This document shows, in pieces, positions 36,441-48,620 of a DNA stretch of 64,000 bases. The DNA is taken from contig OX419347.1 of assembly GCA_948470475.1 (NCBI GenBank), positions 15,123,675 to 15,187,674 on the forward strand, read 5' to 3'. Source of the DNA: Galaxea fascicularis (taxonomy: Eukaryota > Cnidaria > Anthozoa > Scleractinia > Euphylliidae). The position numbers and the translations under genes are program-made. Positions within the stretch are counted from its first letter, which is position 1, and each line of letters opens with the position of its first letter. The notes beneath the pieces were generated by a model. That model saw only the letters and a program-made list of their open reading frames with translations. It ran no database searches and was not told the DNA's origin.

Positions 36441-36560
36441 GTTCCGCTTGGCTATAGCCTTCTTTTAGAGAGTGATCACCCCGGTTCCAAATGTTAGTCG
36501 ATTCAAACTAAAGAAGCTTCCAAGCTTGCGGAAAGAGGAAAAACTAAGCTGGCGAGTTTG
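36441..36560 (-). promoter_or_regulatory. Putative 5'UTR first exon, PAN-CTLD copy 1
   Basis: Strongly conserved with about 46072-46180. On the minus strand it ends in CGGAAC|GTAAGT at 36441/36440 and would splice to the acceptor just before the ATG (TTTCAG|A-ATG, 35037). Promoter elements are not obvious. Confidence 0.45.
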
Positions 36561-36569
36561 GGGCCATCC

Positions 36570-38960
36570 TCCACTACAATATGTAAATGTTATTCACCGG
36601 CTGGGAGGTCCGTATTGGAAGAACTGTGCCCCAGAAGGTAGGAGAAACTATTAAGAAAAGCTGGAAAAGTCATGTTTTTGTTTTACACATTGTCTCATCA
36701 ACGTGTCAACAAATGTACAATAAAATGAATTGGTCAGGAATAGTTTTACACTGTGTGAAGTTTCGCTTTCAAAAGTCAACAAAGTTGAACAATAACACTA
36801 ATCTATTGCAAAAAAAAATTAAGACTGCTTAACTGATCAAGTGTACTATAGTGTGCAATTATACTAGTAATTGGAAAATCTCCAGAGCTTTCAAAACACT
36901 ACTGGAATTAACTGTGAGAAACAATAGTTGCATGTTGTCGGAAATTCAAGATGCCCAAAAAAGAATCAGACATACCAACGCTGGCGATAACTCGTGATGC
37001 GTGCAAAGAAAGGCCTCAACATGTGACAAGCGTCCCGGAAACATTTCAATTTCATTTCATTTCATGGAAAAAACTAACGTAAACAGTATGTTGATACGAT
37101 CTCTTCGGCTAAAGTGACTTCCCATGCTTTTGTTGCTGTGTCTATGTTAATTTAAGCCCCCTTAAGAAAACTTTACTTCCAATGGAAAAAAACAAACTAG
37201 TATATACTGAAAAGGGTGTACGTATTACCGAGTGTGTGTGAGTTCTTACGTTTCAGTGGGCTCTGTCCTAAGTCGCCGGGAAATCTTTCAATTTATTATA
37301 GGCTGTGATATCATGCTGGCTCGCCAAAGATTGATCCTTAATGTCAGGTGGATTTTAACTTCTTGAAGGTACCGTCAAGAAAACTTACAGCTGTCAGTTA
37401 AAGGTAACACACCTTTCGACATATCGAAATGCCAATAAAAATATGGTCCTCAGAAAGCTTCCGGTTAATGATGGAGTCATTTGTCACTTATCTTCATTAT
37501 TCTCTTGGATTTTAAAAATAACATCACAATGAAGATAGGTCATAGAGACCGTGAGAATGTAAACTTATTAAACGACGCAGATATTGGAAAAATGTGCGGT
37601 TGTTTTAAATGGCTGTCATGAAGGATTCAGAAATCAATTCAGTCTGGCTAGTGCGATTTGACATGTTTGATGCTACGTATTCAGCGACTCAAATACCCAC
37701 GCACTGAGCAATGAAATCTTAGTGTAAGTTGCCTTGTGCTCGGGCTTATGCAACTTCCCGGATGTTCGGACAGCACTGCAAACGCATATTGTTCAGCTTG
37801 TATTTGCTAGTACAAAGAACATATTGTTCAGATACCAGTTTTTAGAGCATAAAATATTACTCTCAAAAGTTAAGACACAGTTTTCCGTTCAAAAGCACGA
37901 GCGAAAAGGATGTTTACATGCGAGAGCCTCGCGTATCTTATTGTTGCTGTTTAACGTGAAACTCGAAGGAAGCGGTGGTGTTGTCCTCTCGAAATTTATA
38001 AAATAATTAAACGAACCGTAGAAAGCTGATTAAGTGACCCTATGTGTACACGAAATTAACAGCCTGTTGGGCAATAGCCTGCGAACAAGCTCTCCACTGG
38101 GGTCTCACGGCGATCGCGGAATATTGATGTAATGCATTCAAGAGTGATGACAACTGATCGTATTGACATTTAATTCGTCAGTCCTTCAGCAAGGTTTTAA
38201 GAAAAGCTACCAGCAACATAATCATTTAATTTTAACAGTTAGAATCAGAATCCCCAGAATCCCCAAACTCAGAATCCCTTTTTCTCTTGTGGCATTTAAA
38301 GACCCAAACAGATTTCATTTCTTTTCTCTCCGTATCAACGGTTTCGTTCTTGTGACTTCTGGGTTTCGCTCAATTGCGCACGTCATCTTTATGGAAAAAA
38401 TGACACAAAATTCGAGGGTCCAACAGAGGCATTTTCAATCCCGCATCCCGCCGCTATTTTTTACTCCATTCCGCCCTACTCAGAATGTCCATCCCGATCC
38501 CACCTAGCTATTATATTGTAGTCACAGACGAGGACGTTAATGAGAAGCGTATACAGTATACGTGTTGAAACCGTTTGCGCGACGCTTTGTATAGGTGAGA
38601 CACCGAAGCCGCGAACGAAAACTCCGCTCAGGGCCGGTATTTGGAACCTAGCTGAGTGGACACTATCGATAAAGGGATGAAAAGCTCCAAAGTTTTCCAC
38701 TCAGACAGACCAAAATCAGGGGCACCCAATGACAAGTTTCGGTGGATATCTGTTCGGTGGAGGGTAGTTCGCCTTAAGTTTTCGGCGTCGATCACAGACA
38801 GCACTCGGCTTTTCGTAACTGAAATCTAACAACAACTAAGAGGCTATTCAATTAACTACCACAAACAAATACGGTGTCTATGGATAATACCACGAGGTGT
38901 GCAAATTCAAAACAAGACTGTAAATATTATTTCTTGCACTTCAACCGTCAGTCGATGGGC
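36570..38960. other. Intergenic between the PAN-CTLD copies
   Basis: Contains the duplicated 3' flank (37385-38080) and a partial MITE at 38717. No exon recognised. Confidence 0.55.
38717..38830. mobile_element. Partial relative of the MITE at 45545
   Basis: Starts CAGGGGCACCCAATGA and stays similar to 45545 onward (ATATCTGTTCGG, TTTTCGG) for about 80-100 bases. The right terminus was not found. Confidence 0.45.
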
Positions 38961-38967
38961 CAGCTGG

Positions 38968-41900
38968 TCAATTAACTATTTCACAGACAAAAGGCAGCTG
39001 CTTTCCACAGCTTGTGTCCTCCCAGTTGCTCCCATCAACAGCCATTTCTACGCAGTTTTCGTAACCATATCGGTTGTCTGGCTGGTTGGAAGCCCACTTT
39101 GTGTAGATTAAGTCACTTTCGTCAGCCCACCGAAAAGTTCCTTCCTTAGTGATGTCGTTTAGACCTATCCAGACTCCACCAAATGGGTCTTTGTTTGGAT
39201 CTGGATGGGGTAAATAAATACTGTAAAGCCTTAGTATACCGTCTATACTGACACAAAATATTCAAAAACCTTAAAGGCGTGCCCTTTCTCCTTCCTTCTT
39301 TCCCAGGCTCCCTCATTTTCTTTCCAAGTTCGTGTTACTTTTTCTTCCTGTCCAGGTCTACTGTGGGGGTTACATACATGAGTACAGAACCATACATTTA
39401 CCTGTGATATTAGCCAATTCCTCTTCGGCAAGGACCTTTCCAAAAACCATCAGATTTCTGACGTATCCCTTTAATGTAACCCCGGAATCCCTTTTTAATC
39501 CGATATCGTACGTTATGGAAGAGCTGTGCTTCAAGTAGGTGCCTTTCGTCTGATTCTCGGTTCCTACTTTCCGCCCGTCAATGAAGACGTGTACCTGGCT
39601 TGCACTAAAGTCCCAAGCGACCGCTAAATGCAACCACTTGTCCACTGCAGAGGCACTAGGAAGAAAACAATCTGTTTTTCTTTCTCCTTAAAATACATCG
39701 AATTCGTTACACTTTTTAGACGTTTTGAGGCTGACGATTGTCACAGAGACTGTCACAAAAAGCTGACTGCTGGTAACGAGAATGACAGGGACGATGATAT
39801 CTACCTGCGGATCGACTTGAGATTTGAGGATGACGAGGATGATGATGATGATGATGATGAATTGATGCCGCTTTAAAGTCGCCTATCTAATAAACTATTT
39901 TTGTAGCTATCTACGACTGGGTGTTAAGACCCTCTCTGCAGTCTTCACCTTTCCAGAAAACACACAGCGCAATGAAAAAGAGCATCAATACCCAAAGCAG
40001 TCAAGACTTTTTCCCTGATTTGTTGATCAACAACCGGTAAACAATTTGCAAAACATGTACAGTTGCGGCCATACAAACAATAACACAGAGTCAATATCAG
40101 GTCACTTCATCTGAAAAAGAGCAGGTTTCTAGTGATAAAAACGAGGTCAACAAGTCAACATGAAAAAATAAATGAAACATGCAAACAAACGTGCAGAACA
40201 AGATTTAGGGGTTGCTGTTCAACATGCGGCATTACCCTGCAGAATAATAAGGCTCGTATTCTTCAAGATTGTTGTAGCCCATGAAACCACATTTTCCAAG
40301 TAAGTCGGCGTACACAATAAATTGAAGTTGATGAGACCAATCGGAGTAAAGCGGTTGCCCGTGATTTATGGGGCTCAGGACTTTAACCCAGCTGGCGATG
40401 GTGAAACTCTTGCGTCCAAAGTCGACCGCTGGAGTTGTTGCGTACTCGCCTGTCCCATTTAGGTACAACGCCTGAATGCCATCATGTTCTCTGTATGTTG
40501 CTCCTTTTTTAAGACTGTTTCATGAAAGAGTAAGATTACAACTTAAATTGTCTTAGCAAAACCAAGGTCTTCGTAAATATGAAGCTTTGTCAAGCTCATG
40601 CACGAAGGGAACTTTTATTTCGTATATTTATAATATGTATAGCTTACTTTAATAGTTACAGCAGTAACTTTATTATAAAGTAAACTTAAAAGGAAAATTT
40701 CGTGTGTGTGAAATAAAGATTCACGTTAAGGCAACTTTGTTTTTACTGTTAAATGATTCCAAGTCAATTTGATGCATTTTAAGGTTAGTTTTCACTAACG
40801 TATAAGGACAAGAAACGAACAGTTCTTTTTTCCTTGTGCTTATGCTTACGGGTTATTCCGAGCGCATTCAACTACTGAGTGAAAAATACGTCGGCTCGTT
40901 CTTCTTATCAGCCTGAAGTGATTCAATTAGAAGTCACGTCATTGCAGTCCAAGTCCACTGAAGTCATTTCATTGATTCAAGTCAGGCCAGCTCTACCAAT
41001 ATCTTATCCAATTCAATTCAGCCGTTCACTTTCATGCCAAAGGAAATTAAGTCAGATAAGTTGAATTATTTTCATACACCCCAAAAGAAATCAAGTCATA
41101 TAAATTAAACTCGATTTAATTCAGACTGAGTTAACGTGCTTGCCCCGGCCCGTCGAGTCAGTGGTAGCGAGCTGATTTCGATTTTATTCAACTTCAACTG
41201 ATGACAAATCAGTTTAATTTTTTATCACTTTTGAACGTCGTGTCGATCGTATTGGCGTTTATGAGGTAGATGTGAACGACATATTTCTCTAATATTTTTC
41301 TCGTCATGCAGTCAGAATGATATTTCTCAACATTCCAGATATATCCTAGGTGATATTTAGATAATCTACTTACTTGACATCCAAATCAGTTCCGTCCAGT
41401 GTCCAGTGTGCCAAAGTTCTGTTTGGATTGTTGTCTAAGATGGGAAAACATAACTATATTTCTCGATTTCTCAAGAATAAATTGCTTTGAAATTGCACAG
41501 ATTTCAATAAAGCTACTAAACGTCTGTACCTTGGCAAATAATGAACAATACTTAGCTTGACTTTGTAAGGTCGCGCATGCAAGACACTATGGATACAGTG
41601 AGCCGAAGTTATGGCCGGTAAGGAATTCCCTTTTCAAGCTACAAATTGCTTTGGTCTGAAATTTGAAAGTCGATTCAGCCGAAATTTAACAAGGTTTTGT
41701 CTGCATGATGGAGTTACATCAGTCATGATTGTCCCTTTACTGGCGGATCGCGTTTTATCACAGGTAGCACAAGCTCTAAGGTCTGTGTTGACCTTTTTAA
41801 TATAAACACCATTGAAATTTTGAAATTATAAGACTTTGTATGGGGGGAAACGTATCAGATTTGAAGGGACAATTAGAAACGATTTTCAATAAAAACTCTC

Positions 41901-44678
41901 AACCTTAACTACTTCGTGCTACTCTTTGTGTCCTGTGTGGTTCTTGGGCCGACTTGAAGGAATTTGGTGGAGTTTCAGTTCCAACGGTTTCTCTCTATAT
42001 AAGATATGTATAGAGAGAAACCGTTGGAACTGAGACTCCACCAAGAACTTGGGCTACCTGTGGTTTTATGACTGCTGAAGTCAGAACAGCAACGTTTGTG
42101 CCCAGGTGTTCTGATTGAAAAGCGCTGCAGTGTCCATCATAGTGGTAGAAAATAACCTCGTTTGTGATGTGACAGAGGAACATACATACATACATACATA
42201 CATACATACATACATAGTTTATTTGGTAACGCAGGTTACAGAATACGCAAGACTAAAGTCCTAATGTGGACCTGCCTATCTACTTATAAAAAAACTAAAG
42301 TATATACATGTGACTAAATAGAAATTCAACAGAAGTTAAAATAATAAATAATAATAATAATACAAATATAAATATATAGAGCTATGAACTACAATTTAAG
42401 AATTTTTGATATAATCAAATCAAGATAAGATTAATAAAGAAATTTCTCATTCTTATTTCTTATCATGGAAGATTCCTTATCATAGCTTATAGAATTAATT
42501 AAGTCCTTGCTAGATCCAAGTCGTTTTTTAAAATATTCTAAGCTAGAAGACTTTTTGATCGAATCAGGAAGTGAATTCCAAGCAATGGCAGCTCTATGCT
42601 TAAAAGTCAGCCTGCCAATTTCTGATTTAGGACTTGGGAATTCAATATTCATTGATTTCCTCAAGCAGTGAGATGACTGTTTTAACATTACTAGATCATT
42701 TAAAACATTGGTATTACATCTATAGTAGGATTTATACGCTTCTACCAACAGTCTCTTAGTATAGTAAAATGATAAATTGTTCCAGCCTTTCAGTTCACTT
42801 AATTGATCAACATTCGAATTCCTTGAAAGTTTAAAAATAAGTTTAGAAGCTCGTATATGAGCACGCTCAAGATCATCCATTAGTGCAGGTGAACAGGGAC
42901 CTCACACCAGTATTCCGCATAAAACACTTGGAAGTACAGTCCTAAACTAGATGGTCTGTAGAATGGATGATGGCAAGAATTTAATTCTTCTGAGGACTGC
43001 TTTTTTTCTTATTAAAAGATTTTAACAGACTTTTAGTGTGTTCTTGCCAAGAAAGATTACTGTCTATAGTTACCCCTAGACATTTATATGATGATTTAAA
43101 TTCAATAAATTTTTCACCATACTTCAAGGGCAACAATGGACCAATGAATCTTTGTTTAGATAATAATCTCAAGGCGTTTTGAAGGTCAGCGGCTTGTTAG
43201 GGTGCATGAAAGCTGAATGACTCTGAATCGTTTGTTTTGCTTGAGCAGAAATCATTGTCGCAATCATCACAATGAAACACACACAAAGTTTATGTCCCTT
43301 CTATGTAACTTCCTGAAATCCTATATTCGCGACGAAGCCTTGGATAAAATTGTAGTTTTTCCGTATCCCATAATAATACGAGTAAACCATTTATTTAACA
43401 ACGTTCACTTTTAAAGCAGCGAATCTTGTTGTGATAGTTCACTGCCTTTCAGTTCAGGAGAAAGAGACTTGGAAGCATCGAACACTGAAACCTAAATTTT
43501 GGCTTTTTTGAAACCATGGCAGAAGAAGTTTGTGCCACTGGAAGCGCAAAAACAATCTCATGGATATTTCGAACAAGGGTCTTGTCCAACCTTACCTCAT
43601 TCATTCCCTCAGTGGGCGGGACGCCAGTTACCTAGCCAACGTATTGTGAAAGAAACTGGTTCTTACCTGCAGTTGTAGTCGCATTTTCGATATCTTGTTT
43701 GAGTAGAAGGGCAATAAAATCATTTTTCTCTTGGCTGTTGATTGAAACAAGTTCTCCACCAATCGCCCGACAATGTTTTCGTGCTCTTCCCCACGTCATC
43801 CTCTCAGTAAAAATCTTCAACTTTTTGGAATCATAGATAAACCAGCGGTTGGGAAGAGCTGTTAAGTATTTATGAGAATAAGATAGAGAGTAGTTAATTT
43901 ATACAAAATACGGACAGATAACAGCAAGGACGCTCAACCTAGACTATCACATTTATAAACATTTCTTGACTAATAACTGGGCAACATGCACAACATCTCA
44001 CCATCTCTGTAGATGCAACGATTCAGAGCACAACGTGGAACCTCCTAAATTTAAACAAAATAAAGAAAAAAAAAGATTATTTTTCCGGCGGCATGCAGAA
44101 GATGGCAGCCTCTTGTAAATTGATGTGGTTTCATTTATGACAGCACGGCTCCTTTAGTTGAAGCGATGATCTCGTTTTTATGAAAATTTCCACCTTTTCT
44201 ATAAAATGGTTCAGAATACATCATTTAAGAAATGCGTCATTTAAGGGCTGTGTTTGGCTTGAAAAAAAAAAACAGATCTGACTTGTCTTCATTCTCTGAG
44301 ATGACAAACTCAGCAAAGATTGCCATACTGGTCAAATTGGACAACTCCCTCCCTCCCTCTAATTTATCAGTTTTAGGGGAAGCTCACCGTCATCTGGTGG
44401 TATCGATATCCTGCTTTCGACACTAAATCCACTGGGTCAGCGGTTCGGCTGGAATTGTTCAAATCACACGTGATCCAACCTGACGGTAGCTTTTGCGCAT
44501 GCACGTTGATAGAGAAGCACAATGGTGTGTCCACGCAATCCAATTCGCACTTTATCGGTTGATCTGCGGTCACAGTTTTTAAAACATGGTTTTCCAGAGC
44601 GTAACCCTCCTCTCTGACAAATTTAGCCATTTTGCAGCCGGCCACGTAAGGCACAAAGAGCAAAGATATCCACAGCAT
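38968..44678 (-). CDS. PAN-CTLD protein with nested LamG domain, copy 2
   Basis: Exons: 44678-44388, 44044-44002, 43858-43667, 41434-41374, 40514-40236, 39655-39402 and 39200-38968. They also total 1353 nt and 450 residues, with every intron position and phase as in copy 1. Signal peptide MLWISLLFVPYVAGC, PAN-like part (CELDCVDTPLCFSIN), CTLD first half (TWGRARKHCRAIGGELVSIN, 112-175), LamG (176-373) and CTLD second half (VWIGLND, QPDN, NWEDTSC, PFVCE). The ATG directly follows an acceptor (CAG|A-ATG). A longer frame upstream of that ATG (to 44753) is intronic. The intron between exons 3 and 4 has grown to 2.2 kb by a LINE insertion. Skipping the 594-nt LamG cassette would keep the frame. Confidence 0.85.
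39832..39862. repeat. (GAT)n microsatellite
   Basis: GATGATGATGATGATGATGATGA in a LamG-region intron of copy 2. Confidence 0.85.
41963..42045. mobile_element. Hairpin with ~37-base arms
   Basis: TTGGTGGAGTTTCAGTTCCA continuing through ACGGTTTCTCTCTATA is mirrored after about six bases, with one or two mismatches. It is in the intron of PAN-CTLD copy 2 and absent from copy 1; a tiny MITE or foldback. Confidence 0.65.
42181..43200 (-). mobile_element. 5'-truncated LINE (CR1/L2-like), broken
   Basis: Two minus-strand frames, 43172-42981 and 42880-42431, match the C-terminal part of a non-LTR reverse transcriptase. The first has the YKCLGVTIDSNLSW motif; the second has AIAWNSLPDSIK with a FKKRL end. 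A frame break separates them, and the 5' part is missing. The 3' end runs into a (TATG)n tail (42181-42216 as CATA on the plus strand), as in CR1-like elements. It explains most of the extra length of the copy 2 intron. Confidence 0.75.
42431..42880 (-). pseudogene. LINE reverse transcriptase C-terminal remnant
   Basis: A 149-codon frame corresponding to the region after the RT core. It is cut off from the upstream RT remnant (42981-43172) by a frame break, so it is not functional. Confidence 0.7.
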
Positions 44679-44869
44679 TCTGAAATTAAAAAAAGCAGCG
44701 GGAGTTAAAACTAAAAAGTGAGAGCCAACAGTGAAAAACATTGAATCCTTCATTAAAGTCCAGAAATAACAAAGAAACTTCGTAAGTGCGTCAATACCTT
44801 AAACTGTTTACGAGAAAACAGGGTTCGATTCTTTTGTTTTATAAAAAAATATATTATAATTATAGTACA

Positions 44870-45280
44870 CTCTACAAAATTACTCAATTCTGATTGGTGG
44901 AGAGCAGTACTATTAATACCAAATAGTACTCGGCAGGAGTACCTACCGGCAGTGCGTAAAAATCGCCAAACGTTGCAAGTTTGAACGTTTTGATAGGTGA
45001 AACTGAACGAAGAGGCAAATAAACCGAAGTTACCATTCTCTGAAATGGTTTTTGGACTAGTTTATTAAATTTACAATAATTTACAAGTTGCGCGACTTCA
45101 TACAATTCGCAGTTTTGCTGAGCGGACTATATAAATAAAAAAAACCGCACAACCTTCTCGTACAATTCGTGATCAATAGATACTCGTGATTTTGAAAGTT
45201 CTCAAATTGCACTCGCCACGAGCCTTTAATCACAAATTGTACTCGAGGTCGTACGATTTCCTATACAATAACAGTGGTCA
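44870..45280. other. Intronic stretch, possible degraded DNA element
   Basis: Words such as ACTCAATTCTGATTGG near 44882 and repeated CTCGTacAATT motifs (45140-45250) suggest an old non-autonomous element. No clear termini. Confidence 0.25.
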
Positions 45281-45544
45281 GATAACAAAACAAATTATGT
45301 TTGTCAGCCTTTTTAGTCATGCATGGCGGCATTTTATTAAAGGGCTTTGAGCATGACAACAATTTCCTTCCAAACCACAAAAGAAGATTAAGACATCACC
45401 CCTCTGCCCTTTTTTTTTTCGGTAAAAAGCAAGTGGCGGCCTTTCGTCCCTGAGAATTATTCCTCAAAACAACCTACACTTTACCAGACTAATTACATTT
45501 CTTAAGAGAACGTCGTATTCATTTAATTTGTTAACGGCAATCTT

Positions 45545-46004
45545 CAGGGGCACCCAGCGAGAAACTTCGATGAAATATCTGTTCGGGAGAGACTACCCGT
45601 TCTAAGACTTTCGGATAATGCATTGCCAAAAGCTACTGATTTCTTAACTAAAACATCACCTAAAATATTCGCAACCAGGGAAATCCAGGGGAAAATAGTC
45701 CCTTAGATTTTCGGAAGGGACATTTTTGCAATTTTTGACTCTTGAAAAGGTCGCCTAGTATTTTCGGGCAAGCAAATAGTTCACAGAGAAGTTCTTCGAG
45801 GGTGACATTCAGCTAGCAAATTCTGAAATGAAGATTTCATTCCCTAAAATTTTCGGGCACTTCAATTTTCAGCTAAGAAATCCGAACAGATGAAATTTTT
45901 CTAGCTGATTAAAACAACTCTTTAAACAGTCTTTAAACATTACAAGGAGCCTAGAAAAATCCCTCAAAGGGTTTTTTGCTTAATTTGCTCGTTGGGTGCC
46001 CCTG
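45545..46004. mobile_element. 460-bp MITE with 6-bp target duplication and empty site
   Basis: Termini CAGGGGCACCCAGCGAG and CTCGTTGGGTGCCCCTG, flanked by AATCTT on both sides (45539-45544, 46005-46010). The paralogous 5' intron of copy 1 (about 36330-36360) runs through this point without the element, so insertion followed the duplication. Confidence 0.8.
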
Positions 46005-46071
46005 AATCTTGTCTCTGTGTAATGAGTTTCTATGTATTGTAAAGGTTCTCAAGAAGATGAAAATCACTTAC

Positions 46072-46180
46072 GTTCCGCTTAGCTACAGCCTTCTTATCGA
46101 GAGCGATCACGCCGGCCAAATGTTAGTGGATCATTCAAACTAAAGAAGCTTCCAAGCTTGCGGAAAGAGGAAAACTAGTT
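46072..46180 (-). promoter_or_regulatory. Putative 5'UTR first exon, PAN-CTLD copy 2
   Basis: Paralogous to 36441-36560, ending CGGAAC|GTAAGT at 46072/46071. It would splice to the acceptor before ATG 44678. Confidence 0.45.
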
Positions 46181-47475
46181 GTAGGCTGGCGCGTTTGGCG
46201 ACATACTCCACTACACTGAACATGTCGCATCAATTATTAATGTGCTCCATGGGTCACAGCTAATTTGCTCAAATGTCATATCCAGTCAAATATTGTTGAA
46301 ATTAAGGTAAAAGAGAATTGCAATATTGAGCAAGCTAACTAACTTTTGAGTTTCTCTATATGCCTTATCAACTTCATTCAAACCAATAGATTCAAGAAGA
46401 TTGCGACATTACTATTTAGCTCCCTGCAACGAAAACGTCATTTGAAAAACAAAATCTCGTTTTTGTAACTCTGATTATTTCAATTTGTTTAACTTGGTCA
46501 ATGTTGGCGAATTCTCCAAGTTGCAATGAACCGTGTCAAAGTAAGGGAAAAGAATAAAAATTTTGCCGTCATGCACTAACGGTCTCGAGAATACCTAAAA
46601 TTTGGCCAATTCATGTTGTTGGTTTGCAGAGGAAGGCAAAGAAATATAAAACTATAAAACGCACCTGCAGAGCTATTGTTTTGGCTCATTACGTCTATTT
46701 TTTTTAGCGTTCTCGTTGCCGTTGCCGCGTCCCATTGCTTAAGCTCCCCAATTACATTTTTTTCAGGATTAATTTTACTTGAATTTTTCTTCCTATTACC
46801 TTGTTGTATGTCAAGCACATTATGTCAAGAGTTCATCTTCTTCGTCTGCGTAAAATTAAATTCGTTATTATCCAAGTAAACACCAATGTTTGTCTTCGTG
46901 GAGGAACCAAAACATCAAAAAACTGTTTTTTTTTTTATGAGTATCCTGCGAGAATTTCCGACAATTTACAACTATTGTTCTTCACAGTTTCCAGTAGTGT
47001 TTAGAAAGCTTTCGAGATTTTCCACTGATTACAAGTATAATTGCACACAAGCACACTTGATCGCTTAATGAGGTATTCTGGTTGAATTTGTGGGCAAATG
47101 GTGAATTAAGAATGAAAGAAGAAGAGTAGAAAAGGATATACACACAATCTAGTCAGTTCGCTATAGGACTCAGGGGCACCTTGTTGTGGAGGCGAACAAT
47201 CTGGCCTGTGTCCACTAATTATTCACTTTAAATTTTAATTTTAACTCCCTTCAGATCCAATATCTTTTTTAATTTTCACCTTTCCCTCCCCCCAACTTTC
47301 ATTCCTTCAAAACAATCCAAAACTCAGAAAAAATCACGAACATTTACTGCAGCAAGGAGTCCGACCTCATGGAGCCATTTTCACTGTGCTGGAAATCCGC
47401 CTCAATCCGCCGTTGTAGCGGCTCAAAGTCGGCCAAAAACCCATATATTTACTGTAATTTTATAATGGTATCTCT

Positions 47476-47908
47476 GATGGCTACCATACACTAGCCGATT
47501 TTTTGTCGGCCGACGAAAAATCTTCACTTGTCGGCTAGTGTGTGTTGAATTTAGACAAGTCTGCTACAAGATCGGGGTATGTCGGGCGATATCTGACAGT
47601 GCTAGATCTCAAAACGTCTTGTCGGGCCTTGCCGGCTTGTGTGCGGTGGACCAAGACAGTTTGTCGGGGCTCGCGCGCGCCTCAACCAATTAGGAAGCGT
47701 CATGAGGGCCACGTGACTTTTCAATTTCGCCGTGTCAGTGGAATGGGCGCCATCTTGATTTTGGATCACTCGGCCCCAAGCGTCAACGCGGTTAGTCGCG
47801 ACAAAAAATCGCGGCTAGTGTGCGGCAAGCTGATGGCCCGACAAACTTTAACCCGACAAAAAATCTGCAGTTCTACGACTTAAAATCGGCTGGAGTGCGG
47901 CGGGCATA
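47476..47908. mobile_element. MITE with ACACTAGCCGATTTT termini
   Basis: The left ATGGCTACCATACACTAGCC followed by GATTTTTTGTCGG is mirrored imperfectly at the right (ACTTAAAATCGGCTGGAGTG then CGGCGGGCAT). The interior has further copies of TGTCGG and CTAGTGTG in both directions. Confidence 0.6.
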
Positions 47909-48479
47909 ACCAGACTAACACTACATCACGGAGTTAAATTCCGCTGTCGGTTAATTTCGACCACACAACAGTTCATGTCGATGGATCGATGAATTTAATG
48001 TGCATTAAATTCGTCTGAATCAAATTCGACGATAGTGCGACTAGTACTTTACGTCTGTCCCTTGGTTTGTCCCTAGCGGGCTATTATCGTATCGTAGTGC
48101 TAGATATCGTGTCGTAAGGGTGATAATATTGTATCGTAAGTAGTGCAAATACAGTATTGTTAGTAGTTCAAGTATCGTGTTGTCCCCAACATGTAAGTAA
48201 CGTAATTGATGTGTAGGTTTGGTTTTCGTGTTGAAATAAATAATTTTGTTTAAAAATATATTTGTCTCTGGCGTTAATTTAAAAGCTTCTACTGAAAGTA
48301 ATTATTGACACTGATGGCCAAGAACAAGTAGTCGGAACCATTAAAACACAACTAATGTACCGCAGCAAGAGCCATAATAGAACTCTGTCCCATTATGGTT
48401 CTTGACCGCAGTCAACAAAGGGTTGAGAATTTAAATCCTATTATTATCCGCCAGTCCAAATTAAGGACTGATTGTAAAC

Positions 48480-48620
48480 GCTCCAATGCAAGGTCATAGC
48501 CAGACTTTTGGTATAGACCACGGTCTGTGGTCGCCGAAGGCGAGACAGCCGTTGGTGGGTTCTGGGGGCATCAGGCCTCACCCCCCTTTCTAGAAAGTTT
48601 TGAAATGTAGACGCTCTGAA
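48480..48620. repeat. Dispersed repeat, GGGGGCAT family
   Basis: Shares a layout with 63650-63790: a GGGGGCATC core, an AGAAA/GAAAT stretch, then GAAACGC..TTTTCAGC. SINE-like or degraded element of unknown class. Confidence 0.4.

Larger units (their letters stand above)
29020..46200. repeat. Tandem segmental duplication carrying the PAN-CTLD genes
   Basis: About 29020-36570 pairs with about 37385-46200, including non-coding 3' flank (29400-29740 with 37720-38070) and 5' flank (36360-36560 with 46015-46180). Offset 8220 at the stops and about 9.63 kb at the first exons, mainly because of insertions in copy 2. Confidence 0.85.

Noticed and set aside
44679..44753. Upstream extension of PAN-CTLD copy 2 to an earlier ATG
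   Set aside because: An acceptor (TTTCAG) lies directly before ATG 44678 in both copies and the signal peptide starts there.
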